A stretch of 64,000 nt of DNA from Sweltsa coloradensis (taxonomy: Eukaryota > Arthropoda > Insecta > Plecoptera > Chloroperlidae): NCBI GenBank assembly GCA_024449915.1, contig JAMZAV010001270.1, positions 372,001 through 436,000 on the forward strand. The letters are read 5' to 3'. Both the position numbers and the translations under genes were made by a program. The notes beneath the pieces are model-generated. The model ran no database searches, had not been told where the DNA came from, and saw nothing but the letters and a program-made list of their open reading frames with translations. Of this stretch, positions 22,137-33,600 are shown in pieces. The stretch's first letter is position 1. Every line of letters starts with the position of its first letter.

Positions 22137-25100
22137 ACGTGTTATTACGTTCTTTGGGCGTAACCAAGGCCCCGCCGGGCAATACAGACATGCCACTGTC
22201 CACCCCATGAAGAACAATCACAACAATACTTGCGGCGGCCCTGCGAAGAGATAGAAGCTAACTGACTTCTCTGTCTCTACCTCTCTTTCCCTGACTCTGT
22301 CTGGACACTACTCTAGTGTAACAACTTGAGCTGCCTCTTATGCTTTGCTGATATGAATGAGATTACACATGTGTTCTTGTTATCTTATCTGATAAGATAA
22401 ACAAAACAAAGCAGCAAGAGTCTTGGCCCGAAGCCAACTGACTTATCAATATGTAGTTGGTGGCGTGGGAGGGGGGGGGGGAAGGAACAGCGCTGCAGAA
22501 CCATAACTCACTGCCACACCAACCATTTATTGATTAAAAAAAAAAAAAAAAAAAAAAAAATTTTTTTTTTTTTTTTATCAAACGATATACATTTTTCATA
22601 TCGATATCGAAATTTTTTTCTTCATATCGATATCGTATCGAACTATCGATATTGTTGGGCAGCCCTAAATACTAATAATAAATACATTGTAACTCGCTGT
22701 TTCAAAACTCTCGCTTTCTGTGACAGCATCGCTCACTATCTTTCTTCTTAGGTACAAATACTAAGTCCCCTCGGCGCTTTTTTGTGACATGTTGAAACGA
22801 TGAATCTCCCCTTTTAATTTTATTGACGGTTTTTGAATCCTTTTTTAATACGGGATTCGAAATTGAGCCTAATATGCGGCATGCCAAACTGATTTTTTTT
22901 TAATAAATAGATGATATTTCAAAGTCTTCGTCAGAAAAGTTGGAAGCACACAACTGAATATTTACTAGGTGTAAACCCCACGCAATTAATTTTCTTCAAG
23001 CAAGATTTATGACGAATCGGCGATCTATCACGATTTGGAAACTGAAAACTAACTTTCTTTCCATCGACGATCACTGATTTTCCTGGCTGATTACTGCACC
23101 CGAATACACAACATATATAGTCATATTGACGCGTGTTTATGTTCATAATCATGGGGTTATCTAGCAATACAATACACAATAATACGTTTTAGCACAAAAT
23201 CACAACACTGCCGCCTGGCATTTAGTCAATAAGAATAATAATTTAAAAAAAAAAAAACGCTTCAATATAACTACAGTATGTACACACGTTTTACATTGAA
23301 TTAGAAGGATGGTCACTTCGCACTGCTACCCCTATAACGCCCAAACATATATAAAGGAAATATGTTGTTGTTCCCCGTAGCACAGTCCGGTCAGACAGCA
23401 TGAGGTCCGCGGGCTGCGACCGCTGGTGAGTGGGAGCGGTGACGTCACGGACGGCCACCCCAGAACTTCAACGCGCTGTCGTTTCGCGAGTTCTTATCCG
23501 TTTTGGATGGGGTTTTCGGCATTCTCGTTTTTACATTGCCATTCTTAAGAAAATTCTCGGATCCTTGAGTACAGCCCACCTTTAAGCAATGTCCAATCAA
23601 TCATTAAAAATAAATGCGTTTAAGGAAGGAAGTTCTTTCTTTTTAAAGATAAGATTTATTTCCATACAAATGAATACATAGGCTACAGTAAAAAGTAAAC
23701 TCGTGTTACATAGTAAAAGGTGACAATTGTTTTTACCCTTAAGGGAGTTATATTGAAGTAGGGCCCTACAAAAGGAATGAGACTGTGACTTGGTTCCTTT
23801 CATTTTAGATGATGGTGCATGGCTGCATGCTATTAATTCTTTCAAACAATATTAGCCTAGGTAGCTATAGTGCCAGATTTATTTTATCAATTTATCACAA
23901 TTACTCCGTGTGTTATCCATATAGCATGTATACCTTTTGTTTAATTTAACTCTTACTTCTATTTTCAATGACCAAAATAAAAAAAAATCCCTCCTAAAAC
24001 ATACATCTATCACATTATTAACATTATTTTAAACACAGTTTGTAACATCAAGAATATTTTTGAGGAACCCCATAATATGATTTTCAGTTATCACCTGTCA
24101 TTGTCATGTCCTATAGTAGGTTAATCTTTGCAAATAAGACTGAATAATGCAAAAGTGAGATTCAAACTGAAATAAGAGACAAATGATTGGATTCTAGGTT
24201 TAAGTGACATAAGATTGTACAATCATATGTATTGACACGTACAAGGTCATCTGAAATGATATTAATTGTACTTAAAAATAAATAAATAAATAAATAAAAT
24301 AAAATATAGGCCACTGGTATATATTTTTTTAGTTTAAAAGGTGGTAGCCATTATCCATAATATTTATAACATACTTATCAAATTTGAGTAGTAAAAATAG
24401 GGGTGTGGCCATAACTCCATGTTGGTTACTTATAGGCCTATAACACGAACAGAGTAAATACATAGGCTACACAGAGAACCTCGGTAGGTTGGTAAATGGG
24501 TAGCTGACATGAACTAAAAGCACTCCACCTGTATTGCAGACGAGTTGATCCGCCAAGTCACCATCAACTGCGTAGAGCGGGGACTGCTGCTGCTCCGAGC
24601 AAGAGACGAGATCCGCATGACCATCGCAGCCTATCAAACTCTGTACGAGAGCAGTATTGCGTTCGGGATGAGGAAAGCTCTCATGGTCAGTGAATAGATA
24701 TGCACGTGAATAATATAGGCCTAACTGTAGGAAAAAATAATGCATCGGTCTGGACTTAATGTTACTTGCGCTCTAAAAACATTTTCAATACGGGCTACTG
24801 AATCTCGTGACCAACCCAACACCAGTTTCTTCTTCCAACCATGAAACCCTGTTATTAGAATTACTAGACTAAAAGATATAGATACACATTTTAAAATGTT
24901 CAATTAGTTTGGAAAAGGCCAAATGGCTAGTTTAGTTTAGATTGGAGAAGGGTTGACAGGTTGGGAAAGCATAGAGAACATAAAGCCCAGCCTGAAGGGC
25001 TGGGGGCGACAAAACTTTTCACCTGCTGATGACAACTGCAGCTAATTTAAAGTTGTTACCTTAATACACGACGCGTTTCGTCCTTCTGGGACTTATCAGA

Positions 25101-26444
25101 CGGATGGTGGCCACTAAAAATCAGCTAACTGCATGCAAACAAAACTCACAACACATAACCAAACCTGTGGCCTTTATGTGCTTTCCCACATTTTAAAATG
25201 AACATGTTAAAAAATAAAAAAATGTCGTGCCACTTTTTATTTTTACTTTTTAACAATCCTTCCCAAATTGGCATTTAAAAAGGTTCTTTGTGTGTTGTGA
25301 ATGAGTACTCATTTGCCTACCTGAAACTTTAAACTCGGTGCTACAGAAATTACATACCGGTAGGCCTACCTCTCAATGTTTGTTCTAGTTGTGCATAAGC
25401 CTGCACCATTTATTTAATGATAATATTTTTAAGTGATCAACCTGACAAAACACTTAACTTACAAAATACTAAACACATTAACTTTTTGAAGCAAGCTTAC
25501 AATGTAATCTAAAAACTAAAAGAAAACTTTGGTTGATAGGTTTAATTATTTGGAGGGTGAACTGAGCTTCCAAAAGATTTGAACTTCCACAATCATGCCT
25601 ATTGTTACACTCGCGGTAATTTGGTTTTGTTTCCACGTCAGGCAGAACAAGGCAAGGCCGACCTTGAGGACAGCATAACGGCGCTGCGTGTCCAGAAGGC
25701 CGAGCTGGAGAAGCAGGTGATCGACCTGAGAGCGCGAGCCGAACAGGTCGAGAGGCGAGCGGCAGAGTTGAGAACAGCGGAGGAGAAGAAACACGCGGAG
25801 GAGATTCAGTTCCTCAAGAAGACCAACCAACAACTCAAGGTATGCGTTCGAGAAAAGATAACGAGTATTAATGAGAATATAGAGCGCGGTACAGATGGCC
25901 GCTATAAATTTTCAAAACATAAGCTCAAAAGTGGGATACTATACATACGGACGGCCAATATGTGATTATTCCACAAAAAAATTCAGAAAAGATACAAGCA
26001 CACATTGTATTGTTATAATTATTGTTATTGATTACTTACATAATACTTTAGTATAACACTATTATTTGGATTGGCTTCATTCTTATCAAGAGATGTGACT
26101 CGCATTGCAGTTTGGTTGCTAAAACCATGTGTTTGATTGCAAGCAGAGCCCTAATTAAAAATTCAACAAACATTAAGTTACAGGCCTAGTATTTAAATAG
26201 CCATAAGTTTGCCATCATGTCGGGGTACACTTTTGAACTGCAAAATTGTCTTGTAAAAGGCAGGTTACTTACGTATTTCCCCATTTTACATAGTCGAGTC
26301 CTATGCAACTTGCCAAAATCTCCCGATGGAAATCCTACCAGTGACTGTGGGTGTTGTTTAATTTTTATCTAAATAATGCTTATGTCCTTGTTTTGTATAT
26401 AATTTCAGGCACAACTGGAAGGAATAATTGCTCCCAAGAAATAA
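18086..26444 (+). CDS. DNALI1: Axonemal dynein light intermediate chain (DNALI1/p28), complete, six exons
   Basis: Component of single-headed inner dynein arms in motile cilia and flagella. Exons 18086-18169, 18511-18666, 19726-19858, 24540-24685, 25642-25839, 26409-26444 join in frame to 250 aa, close to the 258 or so residues of animal DNALI1. Diagnostic blocks: SLVKYDNPLLVTKHPEKK at the N-terminus; ILNVILPPREWEEDGQLW; QARETGICPVRRELY; CVERGLLLLRARDEIRMTIA; a heptad-rich coiled coil (about 170-238); and the C-terminal QLEGIIAPKK before TAA. All introns are GT-AG. Intron 3 (4.7 kb) carries three nested repeats. A probable X-box lies upstream, suiting ciliary expression. The frame is intact, so I judge it functional. 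Confidence 0.96.
18511..18666 (+). CDS. DNALI1: DNALI1 exon 2
   Basis: 52 codons, acceptor GATTGTTTAG, donor GTAAAACT. A variable P/T/A-rich start is followed by EEILNVILPPREWEEDGQLW, the most conserved block of the family. Confidence 0.95.
19726..19858 (+). CDS. DNALI1: DNALI1 exon 3
   Basis: 133 bp, acceptor ATGCTAG, donor GTTAGAAA. Encodes VSSTPATRLEVVNLQEQLDM then RQARETGICPVRRELYTQCF. Confidence 0.95.
20207..20466 (-). repeat. Dispersed repeat R, copy 2 (left part), in DNALI1 intron 3
   Basis: Inverse of 16590-17030. It is cut at TTAA (20463-20466) by the element at 20467-23581 and resumes with TTAAGCAATGTCCAATC at 23582, which matches the uninterrupted copy. Confidence 0.65.
20855..21342 (-). 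pseudogene. P2X7 C-terminal (ballast)-like cysteine domain, frame-broken
   Basis: The frame from 21342 gives IDWCNCGECVITLIDE, then SLCCSDSK and ADCITEHIIF, matching the W-C-x-C-x-x-C ... CC ... C-I-T pattern of the P2X7 intracellular C-terminal domain. In another frame near 20865-20935 follows KGRLLGHPSCVVNCIRAKGT, which matches the end of the same domain (IPSCVV-x-x-IR-x-x-FP). The middle part is interrupted by stops, so the gene is dead or spliced in a way I cannot reconstruct. Such domains occur outside receptors in invertebrate genomes, often in repeated genes. Confidence 0.6.
21984..22667. mobile_element. 684-bp hAT-type MITE with 8-bp TSD
   Basis: Termini TAGGGCTGCCCAAC and GTTGGGCAGCCCTA, flanked by the exact 8-bp duplication AATACTAA (21976-21983 and 22668-22675). 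Subterminal regions are rich in ATATCGATATCG words, and internal homopolymers (T at 22116-22136, A then T at 22535-22577) may be assembly-sensitive. No transposase. Inserted into the TTAA-type element. Confidence 0.85.
22895..23179 (-). pseudogene. THAP-type zinc-finger frame, frameshifted
   Basis: MNINTRQYDYICCVFGCSNQ opens a C2CH THAP domain. It continues with KKVSFQFPNRDRSPIRHKSC and FTPSKYSVVC. The frame then stops, while the next frame reads NFSDEDFEISSIY, the usual HFSxxDFE continuation of THAP. The last zinc-binding His is lost at the break. THAP domains bind DNA and derive from transposases; this one lies within the TTAA element. Confidence 0.65.
24274..24305. repeat. (AAAT)n microsatellite in DNALI1 intron 3
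   Basis: About seven AAAT/AATA units; may mark the 3' tail of a decayed retroelement, but no coding remnant is adjacent. Confidence 0.75.
24540..24685 (+). CDS. DNALI1: DNALI1 exon 4
   Basis: 146 bp, acceptor GTATTGCAG, donor GTCAGTGA. Encodes DELIRQVTINCVERGLLLLR then DEIRMTIAAYQTLYESSIAF, near-identical in pattern to vertebrate DNALI1. Confidence 0.95.
25642..25839 (+). CDS. DNALI1: DNALI1 exon 5: coiled coil
   Basis: 66 codons, acceptor CCACGTCAG, donor GTATGCGT. Rich in E, K, R, A and L with heptads (ADLEDSITALRVQKAELEKQ), ending EEIQFLKKTNQQLK as in the family. Confidence 0.95.
26409..26444 (+). CDS. DNALI1: DNALI1 exon 6: C-terminus
   Basis: Eleven codons, AQLEGIIAPKK, then TAA, after acceptor TATAATTTCAG. 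Identical in pattern to the family's conserved C-terminus. Confidence 0.95.
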   Translation, partial: AQLEGIIAPKK

Positions 26445-27353
26445 TCTTACCCGCGATGGGAGGACACAATCTACTCTGTAATACAAAATCTGCTGTGACT
26501 GTTGGCATAAATTGGCCACATGGAAGTGTTCTGGAGTTTGCAAAGGCTGCACAAGAATTAAACAACCATTCATTATTTTACAACATGGAATTTATTCCAA
26601 TCACCTGCAAAGTTGCAACAGTTTGTTTATTGTTTAAACATGACAATATAACAACATTATACTTTACAAACACACTGCTAGAACAACTTTTGTCCTAGTC
26701 TCGCACCATAAACGACACTCACACAATCGTAAATCATTGCACTTTTTTTACTATACACATTATTATATGTTTTGACACTTCAGTGTTTTTATGAAAAGTT
26801 ACTTAACTGCACGAGATTTTCTTCTTATGGTCTAGCCATGAATTTGATACGTTACAAAGTTCATTCTTGAAGCACCACGTGCGCTTGGTTCTTATTATGT
26901 CAGCAAGTTCATAAAAACTGTAAATAATTTATGTATGGATCTAAAACTATATTAAATAAGGTCTATAAAATATGAATGTTATCAGGTATTCTTTGTACAT
27001 TTTTAGCCAACATGGAAAGATACATAGTAATTGGCTTAACACTTAAAAAGTAGAATTCTTTAAAAACTATAATTTTCATTGCCCAAACCACTAAATGTGA
27101 TGTCAATATTTCAACAATCATCTCTGTATAAAATTATGTTCTTAAAAATATTACTGTAGTAGGCCTAGTAAAACCATACTAGGTAATGTTTTTCTCTGCC
27201 TGTACTAGCTATAAACAGATGGACACGAACATGATTCAAAAGCAGTTTAGCTGCATCGCATCTATTCATTAGGTTTGTTATAATACTGTTAACCGTTAGA
27301 ATTTTATATGCTAGTAAATGTATAACAAGGAATCTTCAGACTGTTAAAAAGTA

Positions 27354-27359
27354 AATAAA
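27354..27359 (+). terminator. Candidate poly(A) signal of DNALI1
   Basis: AATAAA about 0.9 kb after the DNALI1 stop, followed by a second ATAAAT. It lies 12 bp from the opposite-strand signal of Scribble. Confidence 0.45.
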
Positions 27360-27371
27360 AATAAATGTTAT

Positions 27372-27377
27372 TTTATT
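27372..27377 (-). terminator. Candidate poly(A) signal of Scribble
   Basis: AATAAA on the minus strand, 66 bp after the Scribble stop codon. Its closeness to the DNALI1 signal suggests overlapping convergent 3' ends. Confidence 0.55.
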
Positions 27378-27442
27378 GGTCATGAAGTTATGAAATATAA
27401 TAAGATGTGATGATAAACTAAGAATAGTCTGTGGGAGTAATG

Positions 27443-27622
27443 TTAATGCTTTCCCCGCTTGGAACGTTTTCTCTTTTTCTTCTTCCCCCCGGTTTCATCG
27501 GAAGGTGTGGGGGAAACGGGGGTGGTCGGGATTTCATCTTCGTCTTCTTCATCATCATCTCCATTAACATCTTCCAATAAGTCCTCGGGATTCGACAGTT
27601 CCAGAGAGATGTGATCTATCCT
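27443..27622 (-). CDS. SCRIB: Scribble last exon
   Basis: 59 codons plus TAA; acceptor GGACACTCCAG, phase 0. Encodes an acidic run ([13 protein letters not shown]), [13 protein letters not shown] and the basic end [13 protein letters not shown], a possible nuclear or membrane-binding tail. No PDZ-ligand motif at the C-terminus. Confidence 0.85.
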   Translation of the reverse strand, partial: RIDHISLELSNPEDLLEDVNGDDDEEDEDEIPTTPVSPTPSDETGGKKKKRKRSKRGKH

Positions 27623-30600
27623 CTGGAGTGTCCAACATTCAAGAACCAATGATCAGACAATATTAAAACAACCCATGGTGGTTGAATTCTTATGCTGTCA
27701 GTGTACAAGTTCAAATGTACTAGAAATCCAAAATGATTGCAATGGAATTTATTATACAATACCCAGTGCAGTTATTTTTATGCTTGACAGTGTCATATTA
27801 ACCAAAGTGTACTCTGACAATCAAAGAATGATTTCAAAGAATGAATCTTATGTAGTTAACAACAATACCATTATTCTACTATGTCCAATACACCCATGAA
27901 TGTGTTTCCAATATATGAAATATTTCTAGCGTTTAAAAATAGATTTAACAAACAAACCAGTTATGCACTGATTATACACCCCATGAGTATCACATGCCTA
28001 TGTACTTAGTTAGGTATGCTTCATTAGAGACCTAACAATCACAAACTAGTGATGCAATGAATATTGATATACCCCATGGAATGTACTTTTTAATGGCACA
28101 ATAATTCTGCCGATTTTACCAAGGTGCAAGCAACATACATTCTGGATGATATTAAACAGTGAACACTTCTTGTGGTAAATGTAATGTTAGCTTCACTGCA
28201 GTTGGGAATCTAATTCAGAAAGTGCTGGAAATGTCGTAGTACCAGTATGTATCAGTATCATTACGGACTAGGAAAAATACGCCATTTGACTGAAAACACG
28301 TACATGCAGGATATTATGTATTATATTTATTATTTAATGATATTTACCTGCCCCAAGGAGCAGGAAGGCCAACGTAAGGCATGTTTGGCCCTCTTTAGCC
28401 TGACATGCAGGACACCTTTATAGTTTAACAATTGATTGGTATAAAACAAGCATTGTGATAATATAACAATTAACAACTCTCATGACACGAAGCAAAACAT
28501 ACACACTTGCAAAAACTAAGCCTAGTGAGCCATGCCAGCAAGATATTAACTTTAAAACAGAGTTAACACAATTATTGACCTCTATGTACTAACGTGGGTA
28601 GAGCATGCTATACTGTAGCCTTGAAGCCGACAAGGGCCTAACTGTTAGGCCCTCATGGGCCTGACTAGGGTTATTTCAGTATGGATTAGTGTGGACGGCA
28701 GCCATGTTAGAGGTACTACATTGACTTAATTTACGGCAAACATTCCTACGAGCGTCGCGATTAAGTGAGCAAATCGACTTCTCAAATGGGGGATAGAGTA
28801 GAGTACACTAGTAGTACTTTATTTGTTTATTTGTTATTAGTAAACATGTTGTTTCTTTAGTTTACAGTAAGAAAACCTAATAAATTAGTACCTCCAATAT
28901 AGCGGCCGGCTACAGTTATCTTTACATAATGGCAGGCTTGATCCACGTAAGTATTTAGAGATCAGTGGTTAACCCTTACTACTCAAATTATTTTGTTTAT
29001 TATTAAGAAGGCTGTGGAACTGTTTATATATAGTACATACATTAAAAAATATTAAATATTAGTCACATCAATATCGAAAAATTCTAAAATTCTAAAATTA
29101 AATCAAATTTATTTTCATTTAAAAAAATGGGGGTGAAGTATAGTGTGCAGAACCCCCCATATTGGCTGACAGCTGACATAAGAGTGGAAAATATTAAATA
29201 AAAACATCTTGCAATTGTGAGGTAAATTATTTAGTGGGAGCTATGAGTGAATGGCGAGTGGTGGAAATATTGGAGTGTTACGAGCAATGATAGAGAATGT
29301 GATGGGACCTCCCACCCACTACCCAACTTAGTTGGAAATAGGGCTCGTGTCCGGAATGTGTTTTTGACAATTAAAAGACGATACAACATAGTTTGTATAG
29401 CAAAACTTTGGTGTAATAGCAGTTTTTTATGTACGGTAGTTTCGTATCAAATATCAATAGGCCTATACCTATAAAGAGTTGTGCAAGCATTTGCTGGTGA
29501 GCCATTCCACAACACCGTGCATGTTGCCAACAAGCCCGTGCTAATAGACAAGATACAACTACCGTCAGCAGTCTGCTGTAGCTTCTAGAAAGCTCAATTA
29601 CAGCCACATCACAAGAAACTGCACTAGAAGCTTTGCAGGGCCCCAAACACATACATACACTCTACTGTACATTTACACAAGCAAACACGCACACACGCTA
29701 CGTTTACACAAACATCTTGACAGAGGCAACAATGAAGAGACAGAAGAGTGCAACACTATATACTAAAACAATAGATGATTCCTTCAATGGGTGTAGCTCC
29801 AACTGTGTGCAATGCGTAAGTGCCCAAAGAGTTATTTCAAAACTAGGTTTTGAAAGTGGACTAAATACAGTGTCACCACAAATGCATGACACAGTAAAAC
29901 AAAACGTAGAGAAGATGAAGACACATGGTACCATGCACAAGCTAACTGGAACGTAACTTCCTAAGCAGAGGGAAATATTACGATAGATTTGCACAGGTTA
30001 GTTTCCCGGATAGGCTAGAGAAGTAGAGCTACGATCGATTCTCTTGTGCGCGTGCTATGCATAGTACGTAGAAACTACCTCTCGTTCAATCAGCTTTTCA
30101 ACGTATTCTACGGTGCGGACTCTCAGTTCGCCAGTTAGTTCGTCAACGTATTCCTCGGTCCGCTGAGTCACAGTTTCCCCGAGTATTCTCTCGGACTCTC
30201 GAACTTTTGTTGCGCCGGACTTTGCTCGTAGAGATAGTTTGGGGAAATCGTCACTAGAGGGCCGCAAAGCGGTGAGCAACTAATTGGAAGACACAGCTGG
30301 TTAATTCACAGGAAATTACGCTATTTGCTTGCTTTGCTAGTCATGGTGTTCAGCCTACAGGCAGTAAGCTTGTACTGTTTATAGCAGGGAAAAGACATCG
30401 TTAACATGTATGCACAACTACTAGCACATGGCACGGATAAATCTTCACCAAAGAAATAAAATTTGACATTTTTATACTGTAATACTAAAAGCCTTGTCTT
30501 TAAGACATTGCATATTGCATAATGGGCGAGGCGGACTGAGGACTACATACAAATTTTCTAGCACAGTTTTATTCCCCTTTTGCAATGAGATTTCAGCCTG

Positions 30601-33600
30601 CATAGGTTGTTACTTGTTTGCATCCCCAATGACTTTCCAAAACCAGGCACACCTTACATTACAATACAAAAGTTAAAACCCTACTCACACGTTATTGTTA
30701 GCAATCTGAAAAGCAAGGTTTACATTAATGAGACATGATACAGCGACGGACACAACGTAAACAACACAAATACACCAAGTGCAAAGCAGGAGAACAGCCT
30801 ACATACCTCGAGGTTATTGTCTTGATCTTGAGGAGAGTCGTTATTATTGACGTTCAGAGTTTTTTCGTTTGGCTCTTGACCATTTGGTTTCGAATCAATC
30901 ATTTCGCTCATCTTTTTGATTACCATCTGAGCTTGCAAAGCATCCTGAAAGAAGTAAATTAAATTATGTTGTCAATTACATTTTAGTACAACTTTATACA
31001 TTTTATTTTACACACACCTACATTTGATATTAGCAACATTATTGAATTAATTAGAATGAGGTTTGTTGAGGAGATAAAAGTACAAAGCAGTAGTGGAACA
31101 TTTAAGAATACAGTAGGAACACTAATAAAAGTGCACACAAAATCAATTAAACAAAGGGGCCCAGCATAAAAGGCCTACTTATAAATAATAATGCAAAGTC
31201 ATTTTACTTAATTATAAACATATAATTTGACAACCTTGAAAAGAAACCTTTAAAACCAACTTAATACATAAGTTTCATACATAAGTGCATCAATAAATAA
31301 TGTTTGCAAAGTGCATAAAAATTGCCAAAAAAGCAAAAAGTAATGGTAATGGAACATGGATGGAGCTGTTTTGGTCCGGCACCAAATGACGTAGCGGGAG
31401 TAATACAATCTACTCAAGGGAAATATGGGTGAAAAATAAATTATGGAAATTCCTAGGGTGTTCTAGGCCAAATCACCACTGCACCACTTTCTTTCTAGAG
31501 TTGTTGTGAGAGCGCAGCTCAGGTCTAGATGTGGATTTTGAACACAAGATTAATACATTGATACAGTTCACACAAAATATCCACCAATACTTTCTTCATA
31601 GTTGTAAAAAAAGTTCCTCTGGAAATTTCTTCAACTACTTTGGTACAAAAAGTTTCAGGCTTAATCGGTAGTTTTTTCGCCACCTGTTAAATTCGGAGAA
31701 TAGGGTGTATTAAGTACTTGTGAACTGAGTCCTGTTACAGTATTTGCCGTCACCGAGTGCAGGTTACACTAATCACAATGTAATTGATTTGTCATGTACG
31801 AGAGTTTACTTTACTTGCCAGAAGACATCAACATTCTAAGAAACTAAAATATAAGTCGTTCCTGTAACTCATCACCCATGATATAGGATTGCCCACTAGT
31901 TTTGGGCTTACAGTGGGTATTAAAAGAGTATGTTTGCAATACCTGTTCGAGCGACTTGAGCCTCGCTTGCCTCCACGCAGCTCGCTTCTCCGCCTTCAAA
32001 GCTCTTTGCTCTGCAGGCGAGAGCTCTTTGTCGTCGTCGGAGAGCAATCCCTCTTGCTGCAGCTTGTCCTTCATCCGTCGCTCAGCCTTGGCCGTGCGCA
32101 CGCTACCCACACCTCCCGGTACCAGAGGTGGCGACTCGGTGGGCCTTCTGAGGAAGAGAGAGAGAGAGAGATGGTTATAAAGGCACCGGGAAAATATTGT
32201 TCTAAGTATGTATTGGTGCTAAAAACTTAAAACTTAAAACTCAAACACTCTCAAACCATTCATCTTCAAACTGTGATTCGGGATAATAGGACATTAATTC
32301 GAAATATCATATTTACACACCTCAACAATAATGCATACAAATTAACATGTAGAGCCTCAGTAAGCTAAACATCGCTTCAGTCATCGAATTCTTAATTAAA
32401 CAATTGTTCATGCCACAACAGCAACAACGTTCTATACTATGTAACAGGGGATGTTTTATCGTATTCATCCCTCAGCCATCGTCAACTGGTCCGGTGGCTG
32501 TCATTAGTAACGAGCTATTCTGTTTGTGTATGAAAAAATAGGAAGCATTTACGCACGCGCATTTTATAGTGGCTGGTATAAGGATAACTCCGGCTGTTGA
32601 CGATTTAAAAAAAAATATATAATAAAATCACACCCGTTCACATAAGTCAGTCGGAGTACGATCACCAGTTTCGGATTGTGACTTAAAAATTAATTGATAA
32701 AACTAATTAATCCTCTCTAAAAACGTATCAATTCAGTACCAACATTTGGAAGTAAAAACATCATTATGCAAAGTCCAATATTTAACATCTTAAACACATA
32801 ATGTGGTAAGAATGAGAAAGATGGGATGTCCTCGAACAGTAGCAAGATACATCGTACAGGTCAGTATGGACGACAGAGGAGAGAGAGAACAGTTCGTTGA
32901 AAGAGTAGAGAAAGTATATTGAAGGACCAGGAAACAGTGGAGAGACGCTGGTGTTGGCTGACAGAAGAAAAGTCGGGGAGGGGAGAAATGGAAGACAGAA
33001 GTATCGAAGGTGACCATCGCAGCTATTTGTGGTTGCCGAGGTGCAGACAGTACGGGGACGAAGATATTTTTGCTGATTCGCCTATAGGATCATGCATGCG
33101 TGGTTGGAACAAAGTGTAATAACAAATTTCCGACCTCCGAGTCGAGTAAGAAAAGCGCTAGGCGCAAGATCTCACCTTCCTCCTGTTTCATGCGCTCCAG
33201 CTCATCCGGACTGAGAAAGCTGAAGACTTTCTCGGGTTTTGGTGATGGTTGGTGATGTTCCTCCATTGCCTTTTCAAAGAACTTCATTTTATCACTAACG
33301 GACGTCTTCTTCAGTTCCACAGCAGCGCTCCCATTCTCAATCTACATATTAAACACGCACAGATGAACAACTTGACTGAGATATTAACTACTCACTGATA
33401 TTTGGCGATAAAACTTGCTTACAGTACTATTCATTATTAAATTACGTACTAGTTGATGCTCGGGTTTTGAGGAGCAAATAACTGAATAAAGTAAATGTAA
33501 CCTAGTATTTCTTTCTTATACAGAAGACTCAATGTAATGCCTACTCAACTGCAGTGCTTACATTATTCAGCCTTTGTTGACGATATCAATATGATAATGG

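Larger units (their letters stand above)
20467..23581 (-). mobile_element. 3.1-kb TTAA-targeting DNA transposon with THAP and P2X7-C-like remnants
   Basis: Ends AGGTGGGCTGTA and TACAGCCCACCT are exact inverted repeats, bounded by TTAA on both sides (20463-20466 and 23582-23585). A second inverted word, ACGTCACCGCTCCC, lies 150-175 bp inside each end. The minus strand shows a decayed THAP zinc-finger frame and a decayed P2X7 C-terminus-like cysteine domain. TTAA targets plus THAP domains are features of the Kolobok superfamily; piggyBac also uses TTAA but lacks THAP. Neither a transposase catalytic core nor an intact frame was recognised. It is interrupted by a 684-bp hAT MITE; without that it would be about 2.4 kb. 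Confidence 0.75.

Noticed and set aside
25000..25110. GACGCGTTTCGTCCTTC block in DNALI1 intron 4, suggestive of a retroelement tail
   Set aside because: Only a short remembered resemblance; no ends, tail or reading frame to support a call.
28929..28954. ATG-initiated mini-exon on + followed by a consensus donor GTAAGTAT
   Set aside because: Only six codons and no downstream exon on + could be linked to it; likely chance.
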